This document shows, piece by piece, positions 32,990-42,463 of a DNA stretch of 64,000 bases. Under the pieces are notes generated by a model, which ran no database searches, was not told the DNA's origin, and was given only the letters and a program-made list of their open reading frames with translations. Source of the stretch: Haliea sp040221975 (GTDB lineage Bacteria; Pseudomonadota; Gammaproteobacteria; Pseudomonadales; Halieaceae). Numbering within the stretch: the first letter of the stretch is position 1; every line of letters starts with the position of its first letter. The DNA lies in the NCBI GenBank assembly GCA_040221975.1, contig JAVJWR010000010.1:1-64000 (forward strand). The letters run 5' to 3'. The position numbers and the translations under genes are program-made.

Positions 32990-34219
32990 GGTCGGGGTCG
33001 CCACCGCGTGTTCCCGCCGCCCCAGCGAAGGCAATGCCAGGCAGTTAAGCATCAGGTACAGCAACCCCGCAAGCAAGGGCGCGGGTGCCACTCCCGACAG
33101 CCAGCCAAGCCCCAGCAGGCCGGCAATGGTGGCCAGGCGCATGGCCTCCCATCGCAGGATCGGTGCCGGATCCGCGCCATCCAGCCACTGCGCTGTGGTG
33201 ACCGTGGTCGCGAGCAGAACGAGCACCAGCAACACCCCGGCAACATAATCCGGGGCGCTGAACTGCATGATGTTCAGCAGGCCCACCACCGCCACCAGCT
33301 GGAACAGGGCATACCAGCCCACCGCGGCGGGAACCCTGGGATCATATTTCTCGAAAGCGGCCAGGTCAGCCTTGGCCCGGGGAAAGCGTTCCGCCACATC
33401 CGCCGGGCGCCAGCCGTTGCGCGCCACCCAGACCCGGAGCTTGTCCCGCCAGCGGCGGGTGTGCCAGCTGTCGCGGGCCATGTCGACATAGACGTGGGTG
33501 AGCGCCCGCAGCGGGTTAAAGCTGCGCAGGGGGCCGCGGATGCCGTAGACACAGGGCTCTTCGGCAAGCTCCTCCTGGAACGTACCGAACAGCCGGTCCC
33601 AGAGGATGAACAGGCCGCCGTAGTTGCGGTCGAGGTAGCGGTCGTTCTGTGCGTGATGCACCCGGTGGTTCGAGGGCGTCACAAATATCCACTCGAACCA
33701 GCCCAGTTTCGGCACATGCTCGGTATGCACCCAGAACTGGTAGATCAGGTTCAGTGAGCCCACCGTGATCACCACCTCCGCCGGAATGCCCAGCACAAAC
33801 ATGGGGATGTAGAAAATCCAGCCGAGCAGGAAGCCGGTGCTGGTCTGGCGCAGGGCGGTGCTGAGGTTGTAGTCCTCACTCTGATGGTGCGCAACATGCG
33901 CGGCCCAGAGAATGGTGCGCTCGTGGCCGAGCCGGTGCAGCCAGTAGTAGCAGAAATCGTACAGCACCATCGCCAGCACCCAGGTCCACCAGTGGCCGGG
34001 GTCCATCAGCGGCAGGGAAAAGTGCTGGGTAATCAGGTAATAGACATAGCCGCCGGCGCCCAGGGTGATGAAGCGCTGCGCCTCGCTCAGGGTACCCAGG
34101 AACAGGCTGCCGACACTGTCATTGAGGCGATAGGTATTGCGCCGCTTGCGCCAGCCATAGAACAGCTCCAGCAGCATGGCCAGGATAAAAAACGGTACCG
34201 CGTAAACAACCAGGTTCAC
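32963..34219 (-). CDS. Fatty acid hydroxylase / sterol desaturase family protein
   Basis: The 418-aa inner-membrane di-iron protein has histidine clusters HRLGH, HVAHHQ and HRVHH at the spacing of the sterol desaturase superfamily, plus a C-terminal domain with four more membrane segments. Relatives hydroxylate fatty acids, sterols or alkylglycerols. No ATG exists near the N-terminus; the GTG at 34219 (VNLVVYAVPFFILAMLLELFYG) fits the first membrane segment. Confidence 0.87.
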   Translation of the reverse strand: MNLVVYAVPFFILAMLLELFYGWRKRRNTYRLNDSVGSLFLGTLSEAQRFITLGAGGYVYYLITQHFSLPLMDPGHWWTWVLAMVLYDFCYYWLHRLGHERTILWAAHVAHHQSEDYNLSTALRQTSTGFLLGWIFYIPMFVLGIPAEVVITVGSLNLIYQFWVHTEHVPKLGWFEWIFVTPSNHRVHHAQNDRYLDRNYGGLFILWDRLFGTFQEELAEEPCVYGIRGPLRSFNPLRALTHVYVDMARDSWHTRRWRDKLRVWVARNGWRPADVAERFPRAKADLAAFEKYDPRVPAAVGWYALFQLVAVVGLLNIMQFSAPDYVAGVLLVLVLLATTVTTAQWLDGADPAPILRWEAMRLATIAGLLGLGWLSGVAPAPLLAGLLYLMLNCLALPSLGRREHAVATPTLDAGQVSH

Positions 34220-34414
34220 GCGCGGACCGCCTGCTGTTGCGGGGTAGTGCCAATCAAGGGCGCGCCCTCCGGGGAATCGAATGCCTGTGCTCGCATAGTA
34301 GCCACAGGCAAGCCTGCGGCCAAGTATGGCGGAGTTTACCGGGAACTTGCCGGGTACGGTACCAGGGCCGATTCTGGCTAGCCAGGGTACCGGGGCCGGA
34401 ACTATAGTGAACCC

Positions 34415-35845
34415 ATGACTGCCGGCCCCGCACCCACAGAATCCACCCCCGACCTGGATCCCGAGGTCTGCCGCCGCGCCCGGCTGGCGCGCGATACCCG
34501 CTTCGACGGCCTGTTCTTCCTGGCGGTACGCACCACCGGCATCTATTGCCGGCCGGTATGCCCCGCACGGCCACCGGCGGAGCAGAACGTCGCCTACTTC
34601 CGCGAGGCCAGCCAGGCCGCCGCGGCCGGTTACCGACCCTGCCTGCGCTGTCGCCCCGAGACGGCGCCGGGAAGCCCGGCCTGGCAGGGCAGCTCGGTGA
34701 CGGTGCAACGCGCCCTGGGGCTGATCCGCGCCGGCGCCCTGAACGAGGGCAGCCTGGCTGATCTGTGTGCCAGGCTGGGAGTCGGCGAGCGCTACCTGCG
34801 CAAGTTGTTCCAGCGCGAGTTGGGGGTGTCACCGGTCGCGGTGGCCCAAAACCAGCGTCTTTTGTTTGCCCGCCAGCTACTGCAGGAAACCGCCCTGCCG
34901 ATCATCGACATCGCCCACGCCGCCGGCTTCGGCAGCGTGCGGCGCTGCAACAGTGCCTTCCAGGGTAGCTTCGGCAGCCCCCCCGGCGCCCTGCGGCGCC
35001 CCCGGCAGGCCAACTCCACCCGTGCGGCCATCCGCCTGCGATTGCAGTACCGGCCACCCTATGACTGGGACGGGGTGCTGGATTTTTTCAATCGCCACGC
35101 GGTGGCGGGAGTAGAGTCGGTAGACGACCAGACGTATCGGCGCACCATCCTGTGGCAACAGCAGCCGGGGGAGATCCGTGTGCGCCACCTTCCCGCCCGA
35201 CAGGCCCTGGAACTGGAGCTGCGGCTACCGGACCTGGCTGCCATGATGCCGGTGGTACAGCGGGTGCGCCGCATTTTCGACCTCGACGCCAACCCCGCGG
35301 TGATCGCCGCGTCACTGCAGCAGGAGCCCGCGCTGGCCAGCCTGCTGCAACGCTTCCCCGGCCTGCGCTCCCCGGTCTGCTGGAGTGTCGAAGAGGCAAC
35401 GGTGCGGGCGATTGTCGGCCAGCAGGTGAGCATCGTGGCGGCACGCACGGTGTGCTCGCGGCTGGCCGCCGCCACGGCCCCCGGGGCAGGGACCGCATGC
35501 GCATTCCCCGCGCCGGCGGCCATTGCCGTGCTGGAGGACAGCCAGCTCCCCATGCCGGCGCGCCGCCGCGACACCCTGCGCGCAGTTTGCAGGCTGCTGG
35601 CGGAGGGCGCGGCGCCCGGCGTGACGGAGCTGTTGGCCCTGCCCGGGATCGGGCCCTGGACTGCGGCCATGGTGGCGATGCGCGGGCACGGCGAGCCGGA
35701 TGCATTCCCGCCCCGGGACCTCGGCCTGATGCGGGCCTGGGAAGCGCTGCCACAGGCGACGCTACCCCTGCACGAGGCCAGCCGGCGCTGGCAACCCTGG
35801 CGCGCCTACGCCGCCAACCTGCTGTGGCGCAGCCTCGGCACATGA
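34415..35845 (+). CDS. Ada-like/AraC-HTH fused to AlkA 3-methyladenine DNA glycosylase
   Basis: The 476-aa fusion begins with an Ada-type methyl-phosphotriester zinc domain (FFLAVRTTGIYCRPVCPARPP, RPCLRCRPE: the four Cys ligands) and AraC HTH (LADLCARLGVGERYLRKLF, DIAHAAGFGS). It continues into AlkA-N (PPYDWDGVLDFF) and the HhH-GPD glycosylase (LLALPGIGPWTAAMVAMRG, with catalytic Asp in PDAFPPRDLGL). It probably senses methylated DNA, activates its own operon and excises alkylated bases. It overlaps or abuts ogt, so both are coexpressed. Confidence 0.93.
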   Translation: MTAGPAPTESTPDLDPEVCRRARLARDTRFDGLFFLAVRTTGIYCRPVCPARPPAEQNVAYFREASQAAAAGYRPCLRCRPETAPGSPAWQGSSVTVQRALGLIRAGALNEGSLADLCARLGVGERYLRKLFQRELGVSPVAVAQNQRLLFARQLLQETALPIIDIAHAAGFGSVRRCNSAFQGSFGSPPGALRRPRQANSTRAAIRLRLQYRPPYDWDGVLDFFNRHAVAGVESVDDQTYRRTILWQQQPGEIRVRHLPARQALELELRLPDLAAMMPVVQRVRRIFDLDANPAVIAASLQQEPALASLLQRFPGLRSPVCWSVEEATVRAIVGQQVSIVAARTVCSRLAAATAPGAGTACAFPAPAAIAVLEDSQLPMPARRRDTLRAVCRLLAEGAAPGVTELLALPGIGPWTAAMVAMRGHGEPDAFPPRDLGLMRAWEALPQATLPLHEASRRWQPWRAYAANLLWRSLGT

Positions 35846-35856
35846 AGGAGAACCGC

Positions 35857-36342
35857 GTGAACGTACTGATTATCGACAGCCCCCTGGGAGCCCTGCAGCT
35901 GGTGAGCGACGGTGAACACCTGACGGCGATCAAGTTTCCCGGCCAGCACAGCGGTGACGGCGACAGCTCCAGCCCCGACCAGGTGCTGCGCGCCGCACAC
36001 CGCCAGCTTGAGGAATATTTCGCCGGCCGGCGTCGGCGCTTCGACCTGCCGCTGGCGGCCGCTGGCACAGCGTTCCAGCAGAGCGTGTGGCGAGCCCTGG
36101 CAGCCATCCCCTGGGGTGAAGTGCGCAGCTACCGGGACATCGCTGCCGCCATTGGCAACCCGCAAGCGATGCGCGCGGTGGGGGCTGCCAACGGCCGCAA
36201 CCCGCTGCCGATCGTGGTGCCCTGTCACCGGGTCATCGGCGCCGACGGCTCGCTGACCGGTTTTGGAGGCGGCCTGCCGCTGAAGGTACAGCTGCTGACG
36301 CTGGAAGGCAGCTATCAGCCCCACTGCGATCCCAATCTGTAG
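35857..36342 (+). CDS. ogt: Methylated-DNA-protein cysteine methyltransferase
   Basis: The 161-aa suicide enzyme removes O6-methylguanine damage onto its cysteine in PCHRVIG. It also has GTAFQQSVWRALAAIPWGEV (DNA-binding helix), YRDIAAAIGNPQAMRAVG and LTGFGGGLPLKVQLLTLEG. The GTG at 35857 is chosen because AAGGAG lies 6 nt before it; an ATG at 35842 overlapping the previous stop is the alternative. Confidence 0.93.
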   Translation: MNVLIIDSPLGALQLVSDGEHLTAIKFPGQHSGDGDSSSPDQVLRAAHRQLEEYFAGRRRRFDLPLAAAGTAFQQSVWRALAAIPWGEVRSYRDIAAAIGNPQAMRAVGAANGRNPLPIVVPCHRVIGADGSLTGFGGGLPLKVQLLTLEGSYQPHCDPNL

Positions 36343-36430
36343 GAGCGCGGTCTCCGCGGGATCGCCCGCGGACAAGGTGAATGGCCGCGCAGCGGACAGA
36401 GAAAGTGGCCTGGGCCAGCGGGCTCCCACA
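36338..36430. repeat. Dispersed repeat with TGTAGGAGC-type inverted ends, copy 1
   Basis: The ends TGTAGGAGC (36338-36346) and GCTCCCACA (36422-36430) are inverted with one mismatch. The inner 66 bp (36365-36430) match 38742-38807 at about 59 positions by eye, with an identical stretch GGCCGCGCAGCGGACAGAGAA. The ends are the same REP head seen at 25474-25536. It overlaps the ogt stop codon. Confidence 0.8.
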
Positions 36431-36453
36431 GCAGCCGCGCGATTAGTGACCGC

Positions 36454-37401
36454 TCAGGGACTATTGGCGATAAAGCTGATCCATCGCTCCTCGTTGATGA
36501 ACCCGGTGCCCCAGGGTGCCCACTCCTCCCCCAGGCCCTGCTCGACAATGCTGTCCACCGACTCGCCTGCGGCCAGTTGCGCTTGCACCGCGCTGCTGGT
36601 GGTGACCAGCATGTCCCGATAGCGCTGCAGATCCGCCTTGTCGGCGAGGCTGCCGTGGCCGGGCACGATCACCGTGGCGTCATCGACGCGCGCCAGCACC
36701 GCGTCGGCGGCGGCAATATAGCCCGCCACGGAGCCGCCGGAGCCGAGGTCGACGAAGGGAAAACCATCCTTGAAGAAGAGGTCGCCCATGTGAACCACGT
36801 TCTCGCTGGTGAAGTAAACCGCGCTGTCGCCATCGGTGTGGGCGGAGGCGTAATGCTGGACCTCGATGTCATCGCCGTTGAAGTGCACTGCCAGGGAATC
36901 GCCGTAGGTGATCACCGGCAGTGCGCCCGCGGGGCTGGCTTCCACCACCCGGTCGAAGGCCTTCATCTCCTGGCGGGTAGACATGCGCTCGCGGACATTA
37001 GTGTGCGCCAGCACTACCGCGCCGCGATCGGCCCAGAACAGGTTGCCGCCGACGTGATCGAGGTGCCAGTGGGTATTGATGATAAAGCGCGGGTTGGCGT
37101 CGGCGCCGACCAGGTCGGTGAGGGCCGCCTCGTAGGCCGGAACCATCTCTTCGTAGTCGTCGTCGATGATCAGGACGCCGTCCTCGCCGATGGATGCCAC
37201 CACATTGCCGCCGCGACCCTGCAGCAGGTGCAGGTTGCCGGTCAGGGCGGTCGTGGTGACCGTGGACGGCGCAGCCTGGTCATCGGCCGCGGCGGAGGTG
37301 GCCAGGGCCAGCGCGCAGGCGGCACAAAACGCGGCGGCCATGGCAACCGGGGTCGCGGTCCAACGGCGCGGGGGAGGAGTTTGCGGGTTTGACTGGGACA
37401 T
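36454..37401 (-). CDS. Exported metallo-beta-lactamase-fold hydrolase
   Basis: The 315-aa protein has an N-terminal hydrophobic export signal (about residues 18-38, cut near SAAADDQ) and an MBL fold with zinc motif THWHLDHVGGN, ASAHTDGDSAVYF (third ligand) and VIVPGHGS. It resembles the broad periplasmic MBL hydrolases near subclass B3/SoxH, not a proven beta-lactamase. The substrate is unknown. Confidence 0.85.
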   Translation of the reverse strand: MSQSNPQTPPPRRWTATPVAMAAAFCAACALALATSAAADDQAAPSTVTTTALTGNLHLLQGRGGNVVASIGEDGVLIIDDDYEEMVPAYEAALTDLVGADANPRFIINTHWHLDHVGGNLFWADRGAVVLAHTNVRERMSTRQEMKAFDRVVEASPAGALPVITYGDSLAVHFNGDDIEVQHYASAHTDGDSAVYFTSENVVHMGDLFFKDGFPFVDLGSGGSVAGYIAAADAVLARVDDATVIVPGHGSLADKADLQRYRDMLVTTSSAVQAQLAAGESVDSIVEQGLGEEWAPWGTGFINEERWISFIANSP

Positions 37402-37438
37402 GGTGTATCTCCCGGTGGTGGGTTGTGGAAGCCCCCGG

Positions 37439-37687
37439 TCAGGCGTTGAGATCCGGAATCAATTCGTCTTTCAGGCGCTCGATGCAGTCCTTCAGACGCA
37501 GCTTTTCCTTCTTCAGCCGCTGCAGCAGGATCTGGTTCTTGTAGGGGAATTCATACAGTTCGGCGATCTTTTCGTCCAGCGCACGGTGTCGCGCCATGAG
37601 CTGCATCAAGCGCATGGCGGGGGTGAGCTCTTCATTGGCGGCGTCTTCCTGACCGTTGCCAAACAGGCTGCGCGGTGGCTCATTCAT
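37439..37687 (-). CDS. YdcH/DUF465 family small protein
   Basis: The 82-aa helical protein contains LMARHRALDEKIAELYEFPYKNQILLQRLKKEKLRLKD, written here in pieces: RHRALDEKIAEL, then LLQRLKKEKLRLKDCIERL. This is the DUF465 signature of short coiled-coil proteins of unknown function. It is on its own, 38 bp upstream of the MBL hydrolase gene on the same strand. Confidence 0.8.
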   Translation of the reverse strand: MNEPPRSLFGNGQEDAANEELTPAMRLMQLMARHRALDEKIAELYEFPYKNQILLQRLKKEKLRLKDCIERLKDELIPDLNA

Positions 37688-37768
37688 GGTCGGACTGGCT
37701 CCTGCCCAGGCAGATTCCCGGTAACAGCCAACTCTATACCTTCTTGCTTTACCGACACAAGCTCGGCG

Positions 37769-38656
37769 TCAGCCACCGCCCGCGGGCGCGGCGAACTGGC
37801 GCTGGTTGGCCAGCAGTTCCTGCCACAGGGGGCTGTCCGCGTCGCCGACCGCCAGGAAATGCGGGCTCAACAAGGTGTCGCGGCAGTTGTAGCGCAGGGG
37901 GTTGCCGTCGAGGCCCAGCACACTGCCGCCGGCGGCCTCCAGCAGCGCCTGGCCGGCGCCAACATCCCACTCGCAGCAGGGTGAAAACCGCGGGTAGACG
38001 TCGCCGCGACCCTCCGCCAGACGGCAGAACTTGAGCGCACTGCCACTGTTTTCCCGCTGCAGGGGGCCGCGGCGGGACTCCAGCCAGGCCAGGCAGGCAT
38101 CGAGCTGGCGGTTGCGGTGGCGGCGGCTGGCGAGGACGGTCAGGCCCTGGGCTTCGGCATTGTCGCCATCCACGGCCAGCGGCCGGGTGGCCAGCGGCTG
38201 CCGCTCCCACGCATGCCCGTCGCCGCTGCTGAAGCGGGCGGCAAAGTCGCCGGGAATCCCGACATAGGCGACTTTTTGCAGCGGCACGTAGAGCATGCCC
38301 AACACCGGCCGGTGATCGTCCACCAGGGCAATATTGATAGTGAACTCGCCGGTGCCGGCGACAAACTCCTTGGTGCCATCCAGCGGGTCCACCAGCCACA
38401 AGCGCGACCAGCTGTGGCGCCGGGCCTTGGTCCCGGGGGAGGACTCCTCGGACAGCAGCGGCAGGTCAGGAGTCAGCGCCGCGAGCCCCTCGCGCAGGTG
38501 CACGTGGGAGTCGAGGTCGGCGTGGGTCAGGGGCGAATCATCCGCCTTGGTACTCAGGCCGCTGTCGCCCGGAGCGTGATAGTGCTGGCAGATCAACTCC
38601 CCGGCCTCGAAGCAGAGCCGCAGCAGGGGTGAGACGAGGGCTCTCAGTTCATGCAC
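37769..38656 (-). CDS. cysQ: 3'(2'),5'-bisphosphate nucleotidase CysQ
   Basis: The roughly 295-aa inositol-monophosphatase-fold enzyme hydrolyses PAP/PAPS-type nucleotides from sulfate assimilation. Metal motifs are visible: KADDSPLTHADL, LLSEESSPG, WLVDPLDGTKEF and EWDVGAGQALLEAAGG. The start is uncertain: GTG at 38656 has AAGGTG upstream and gives the usual N-terminus, whereas the ATG at 38686 overlaps a TATAAT that may be the promoter's -10 box. Confidence 0.93.
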   Translation of the reverse strand: MHELRALVSPLLRLCFEAGELICQHYHAPGDSGLSTKADDSPLTHADLDSHVHLREGLAALTPDLPLLSEESSPGTKARRHSWSRLWLVDPLDGTKEFVAGTGEFTINIALVDDHRPVLGMLYVPLQKVAYVGIPGDFAARFSSGDGHAWERQPLATRPLAVDGDNAEAQGLTVLASRRHRNRQLDACLAWLESRRGPLQRENSGSALKFCRLAEGRGDVYPRFSPCCEWDVGAGQALLEAAGGSVLGLDGNPLRYNCRDTLLSPHFLAVGDADSPLWQELLANQRQFAAPAGGG

Positions 38657-38710
38657 GACAGGGCACCTTGGACGCAAAGTGCACATTATATCATCGCCCC
38701 GATGGATCGC

Positions 38711-38807
38711 GGTGGGCGCGCGGTCCCCGCGCGATTTTGCACCCGCGGACACGGTGAGTGGCCGCGCAGCGGACAGAGAAGGTGACCCGGGCCAACGGGC
38801 GCCCACA
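38711..38807. repeat. Dispersed repeat, copy 2
   Basis: This is the second copy of the element at 36338-36430: ends GGTGGGCGC and GCGCCCACA are inverted, and 38742-38807 is the shared 66-bp part. Both copies lie in gene gaps. A short GC-rich tandem (GGGCTGCGCGCCCC, repeated around 38833-38870) follows downstream. Confidence 0.75.
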
Positions 38808-38913
38808 GGACAGGCTTTCTCTTGGCCGGCCGCCCCGGGCTGCGCGCCCCGGGCTGCGCGCCCCGGGCAAAACAGGCATAATGCGGGGTCATCCGCAACG
38901 GTCACCCGCACGC

Positions 38914-39599
38914 ATGATTGACTGGGACAGTATCGACACGGTTCTGCTGGACATGGACGGCACCCTGCTGGACCTGCACTTCGACAACTACTTCTGGCTG
39001 GACCACCTGCCGCGCCTGTACGCGGAGAAACACGGCATTCCCGCTGCCGACGCCACCGCCACCCTGCACGGGCGCTTTGACGGCCGGCAGGGCACTCTGG
39101 ACTGGTATTCACTGGATTACTGGAGCGCGCAGCTGGACATGGATGTGCCCGCCCTGAAGCGGGAAATCCGGCACATGGTCGCCCTGCGCCCCTTTGCGCT
39201 GGAGTTCCTGCAGCAGCTGCACGCCGGCCCCTGCGAGGTGGTGCTGGTCACCAATGCACATCGCAAGACCCTGGACATCAAGATGTCCCAGGTCGACATC
39301 ACGCCCTGGTTTGACCGCCTGGTGGTGTCCCACGACCTGCAGGCGCCGAAGGAAGATCCGGCCTTCTGGCACGCGCTGCAGCACTTGCACCCGTTCAATC
39401 CCGACCGCACCCTGCTGATCGACGATACCGAAAGCGTGCTGGAGTCCGCCCGCCAGTACGGCATCGCCCACCTGCTAACCCTGCTGCAACCCGACAGCCA
39501 ACACCAGAAGCGCATCGACACCCGCTTCCCCGGCATCCACCACTTCGACGAAATCATGCCCGGCACCCTGCCGCGCACCGGCGAGGCCCACAGTCCGAC

Positions 39600-39603
<4 letters not shown>
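38914..39603 (+). CDS. yrfG: HAD-family GMP/IMP nucleotidase YrfG
   Basis: The 229-aa HAD phosphatase has motif I VLLDMDGTLLDL, motif II LVTNAHRKTLDIK and motif IV LLIDDTESVLESARQYG. FWLDHLPRLYAEKHGI near the N-terminus is typical of YrfG, a purine nucleotide 5'-phosphatase. Its stop overlaps hslR by 4 bp, the same yrfG-hslR order as in E. coli. Confidence 0.92.
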
Positions 39604-39995
<392 letters not shown>

Positions 39996-40004
39996 CTGGC
40001 GCGA

Positions 40005-41204
40005 TCATGCCACGACAATGGCATTCCGCCCCTGGTCCTTGGCCCGGTACAGGGCCTGGTCGGCCATGCGCACCAGGTCGCCGGGAATCAGCTGGCCGCT
40101 GGGGGCCAGTGACACCAGGCCCTGGCTCACGGTGACATGGGGCGCCACCGGCGACTCACCGTGGGGGATATGTTCTTCGATGACCAGCTGCCGCAGACGC
40201 TCGGCGGTACGGCGGGCCACCTCCTCATTGGCGCCGGGCAGGATCAGGATAAATTCCTCACCGCCATAGCGCGCCACCACTTCGCCGGCGCGGGTCACCG
40301 CCCGCTGCATGACATCCGCCAGTTGCTGCAGCACCTTGTCGCCGGCGATGTGGCCGTAGCTGTCGTTGTAGGGCTTGAAGTGGTCCACATCCAGCAGAAT
40401 AACCGCCAGCCTGCCGCCGTTGCGGCGGGCGCGATTGATCTCCTCCTGCAGCACCCGGTTCACCAGTCGCCGGTTACCGAGCCCGGTCAGCTCATCGACA
40501 TTGGCAAGATCCGTAAGCTGGCGGCGGGCATCCCGCAGCTGGCGGTTGCGGTCGCGCAGGCTGTTGGTGAGGTCGGCAAGTTCCCGGGACATGGTCTCGC
40601 GCTGCCAGTTGGCCGAGATCAGGTTGCGAATGGAGGAGTGTACCCGGTGGCTGACCACCAGCATCAGCGCACAGATGCCCAGGGTCACGAAGCCAATCAG
40701 CAGGTTGAAGGGCCCCTCCCAGTAGTGCACCAGGCACCACCAGCCAATCGGCCAGAGCGCGGCAAAAAGCTGGGCCAGGAAATACTCGCGCAGGGCCAGG
40801 GTCGCACCCACCGAAAGCAGCGTAGTCATCAGGATGATCAGCAGGAACACCTGCTGCAGCTCGCCCGGCACCCGCGGCGCCATCACGACAAAGGCAGAGG
40901 ACCATACCAGCCCGGTCAGGATGGCGCCCAGCAGCAGCCCCCAGTACACCCGTGCGGGATTGCGCTGGTAGTGGCGCTCCACCAGGGCATTGCTCATGAA
41001 GAGTGACCGCGCCAGCAGCAGAATCAGTACACAGGAGGCCCACAGCAGCAGCCAGGTGAATGGCACGAACTGCCAGAACAACAGCAGCGCCGCCACCACT
41101 CCCATCAGATTGGCGGCGATGCTCGCGATGCGGCCGTTCTGCATCACCATTTCCAGCTGCGATGCGAACAGCTCATGGTCGGGAATGTGACGCTGATAAA
41201 TCAT
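40005..41204 (-). CDS. Membrane diguanylate cyclase (GGDEF)
   Basis: The 399-aa protein has about six N-terminal membrane segments, a coiled coil (LADLTNSLRDRNRQLRDARRQ) and a GGDEF domain with the active motif RYGGEEFIL. The inhibitory site position holds RAGE rather than RxxD, so product inhibition may be weak. The ATG at 41204 is preferred over an upstream TTG. It ends 9 bp from the hslR stop, convergent. Confidence 0.92.
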   Translation of the reverse strand: MIYQRHIPDHELFASQLEMVMQNGRIASIAANLMGVVAALLLFWQFVPFTWLLLWASCVLILLLARSLFMSNALVERHYQRNPARVYWGLLLGAILTGLVWSSAFVVMAPRVPGELQQVFLLIILMTTLLSVGATLALREYFLAQLFAALWPIGWWCLVHYWEGPFNLLIGFVTLGICALMLVVSHRVHSSIRNLISANWQRETMSRELADLTNSLRDRNRQLRDARRQLTDLANVDELTGLGNRRLVNRVLQEEINRARRNGGRLAVILLDVDHFKPYNDSYGHIAGDKVLQQLADVMQRAVTRAGEVVARYGGEEFILILPGANEEVARRTAERLRQLVIEEHIPHGESPVAPHVTVSQGLVSLAPSGQLIPGDLVRMADQALYRAKDQGRNAIVVA

Positions 41205-41385
41205 GGCCGCATACTGCGCCCAGGCGAGCACCGGCGCCAATCCGGCTTGGCCCGCCTGCGAGCCCCGTCACACCCCGGGCCGCCGCTGGCGTCAGGTTGC
41301 GAACCAGCGCACACTCCCGCGGGCACCGGAATTGCCACTCTCGCGGGATTGGCACACACTTCCGGCACTGCCAACGGAGCCCACC

Positions 41386-42105
41386 GTGTATTCCTGGAAA
41401 GCCATCCGCAACGTCTGCCTGGCCCTGCTGCTGATCCCGATCGGCCACTTTGCCTGGCTCGTCGCCCGGGACACCCTCCAGACCCTGCAGGACTCTCCCG
41501 CTGCCTGGCAGGGTGAGATGCAGGCCTACACCCGCGCCGACCAACGGGCAACGCTGCCAGACCAGCCGGTGCTGGTGGTCGGCGGCCGCCGGGTCAAGCT
41601 CTGGCAGGGGCTGCCGGAATTGCTGGCGCCGCAACCGGTACTGATGCGCGGCCTGGGCAGCGCCATCGTCGAGGACATTGCCCACTACTACGACCGCCTG
41701 ATCGGCTTCTACCGCCCAGCCACCGTGGTGCTGCTGCCGGGCAACAGCGAATTCCACCTGCGCGACCAGAAGGATGCACCTGCGCTGGTAGCCGCGATCG
41801 GGGCCCTGGAAGCCGAGGACGCGCGGCTGCGGGAAAATGGGCGACTGGTAGTATTTGTGCCAGTCAAATCACCATTTTACCCGCAGGATTTCGCCACCAT
41901 CGACGAGGCCAAGCAGAGCCTGCAGGCCTGGGCCAGCGAGCGGCCCCGCGTGACGCTGCTGGACCCCAACCCGCTGCTGCAGGACCTGGACGGCACCCCC
42001 AGCGGACGCTATTTCCGGCCCGGCGGGCTGCATTTAAATGACCAAGGCTATGCCCGGTTGGGGCTGCTGCTCCAGGACGCGCTGGCACCCGGGCAGGCGC
42101 AGTAA
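41386..42105 (+). CDS. SGNH/GDSL-hydrolase-like single-pass membrane protein
   Basis: The 239-aa product has an N-terminal membrane anchor (ICL-rich stretch NVCLALLLIPIGHFAWLV) and an SGNH-like domain. LVVGGRRVKLWQGLPELL and the C-terminal GLHLNDQGYARLGLLL resemble blocks I and V, the latter supplying D/H. The Ser nucleophile block is not classical, so catalysis is uncertain. GTG at 41386 follows GGAG at good distance; it would start within a region opposite the cyclase leader otherwise. Confidence 0.68.
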   Translation: MYSWKAIRNVCLALLLIPIGHFAWLVARDTLQTLQDSPAAWQGEMQAYTRADQRATLPDQPVLVVGGRRVKLWQGLPELLAPQPVLMRGLGSAIVEDIAHYYDRLIGFYRPATVVLLPGNSEFHLRDQKDAPALVAAIGALEAEDARLRENGRLVVFVPVKSPFYPQDFATIDEAKQSLQAWASERPRVTLLDPNPLLQDLDGTPSGRYFRPGGLHLNDQGYARLGLLLQDALAPGQAQ

Positions 42106-42162
42106 GCGGCACAGGGCCTCTCGACAATGACACCGACCCAGTCGATCCGGCATACTTCTCCC

Positions 42163-42463
42163 ATGAGACTGACTCAAGCGCAACAGCAGGCCATCAAAAC
42201 CGCATCCATTGCCGCGTTCGGCGATGACGTTGGGGTGATTGTGTTTGGATCCCGCACAGATGATGACGCGCGAGGGGGGCGATATTGATGTGATGATCAA
42301 GGCATCTGGCCCTGTAACAGACCCGGCGCTCAAGACCGCGCGCCTTGCCGCGCAGCTCAGCCGCCTGATGGATGGCCGTAAAGTCGATGTCATTCTGCAG
42401 TCAGAAGGGTTGGCCAGGCTGCCAATCCACAACGTGGCAGAGCGCACCGGAGTGTCGCTGTGA
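42163..42463 (+). pseudogene. Frameshifted MNT-type nucleotidyltransferase antitoxin
   Basis: Frame 1 gives MRLTQAQQQAIKTASIAAFG, DDVGVIVFGSRTDDDARGG, then RY and a stop at 42286. Frame 2 continues DIDVMIKASGPVTDPALKTA to 42463. Joining the frames restores the MNT active-site motif GSRTDDDARGGDIDV. The break lies in a run of six G (42274-42279); one G fewer would repair it. Either the gene is inactive, the tract is phase-variable, or this is a sequencing error. It overlaps hepT by 4 bp. Confidence 0.82.
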
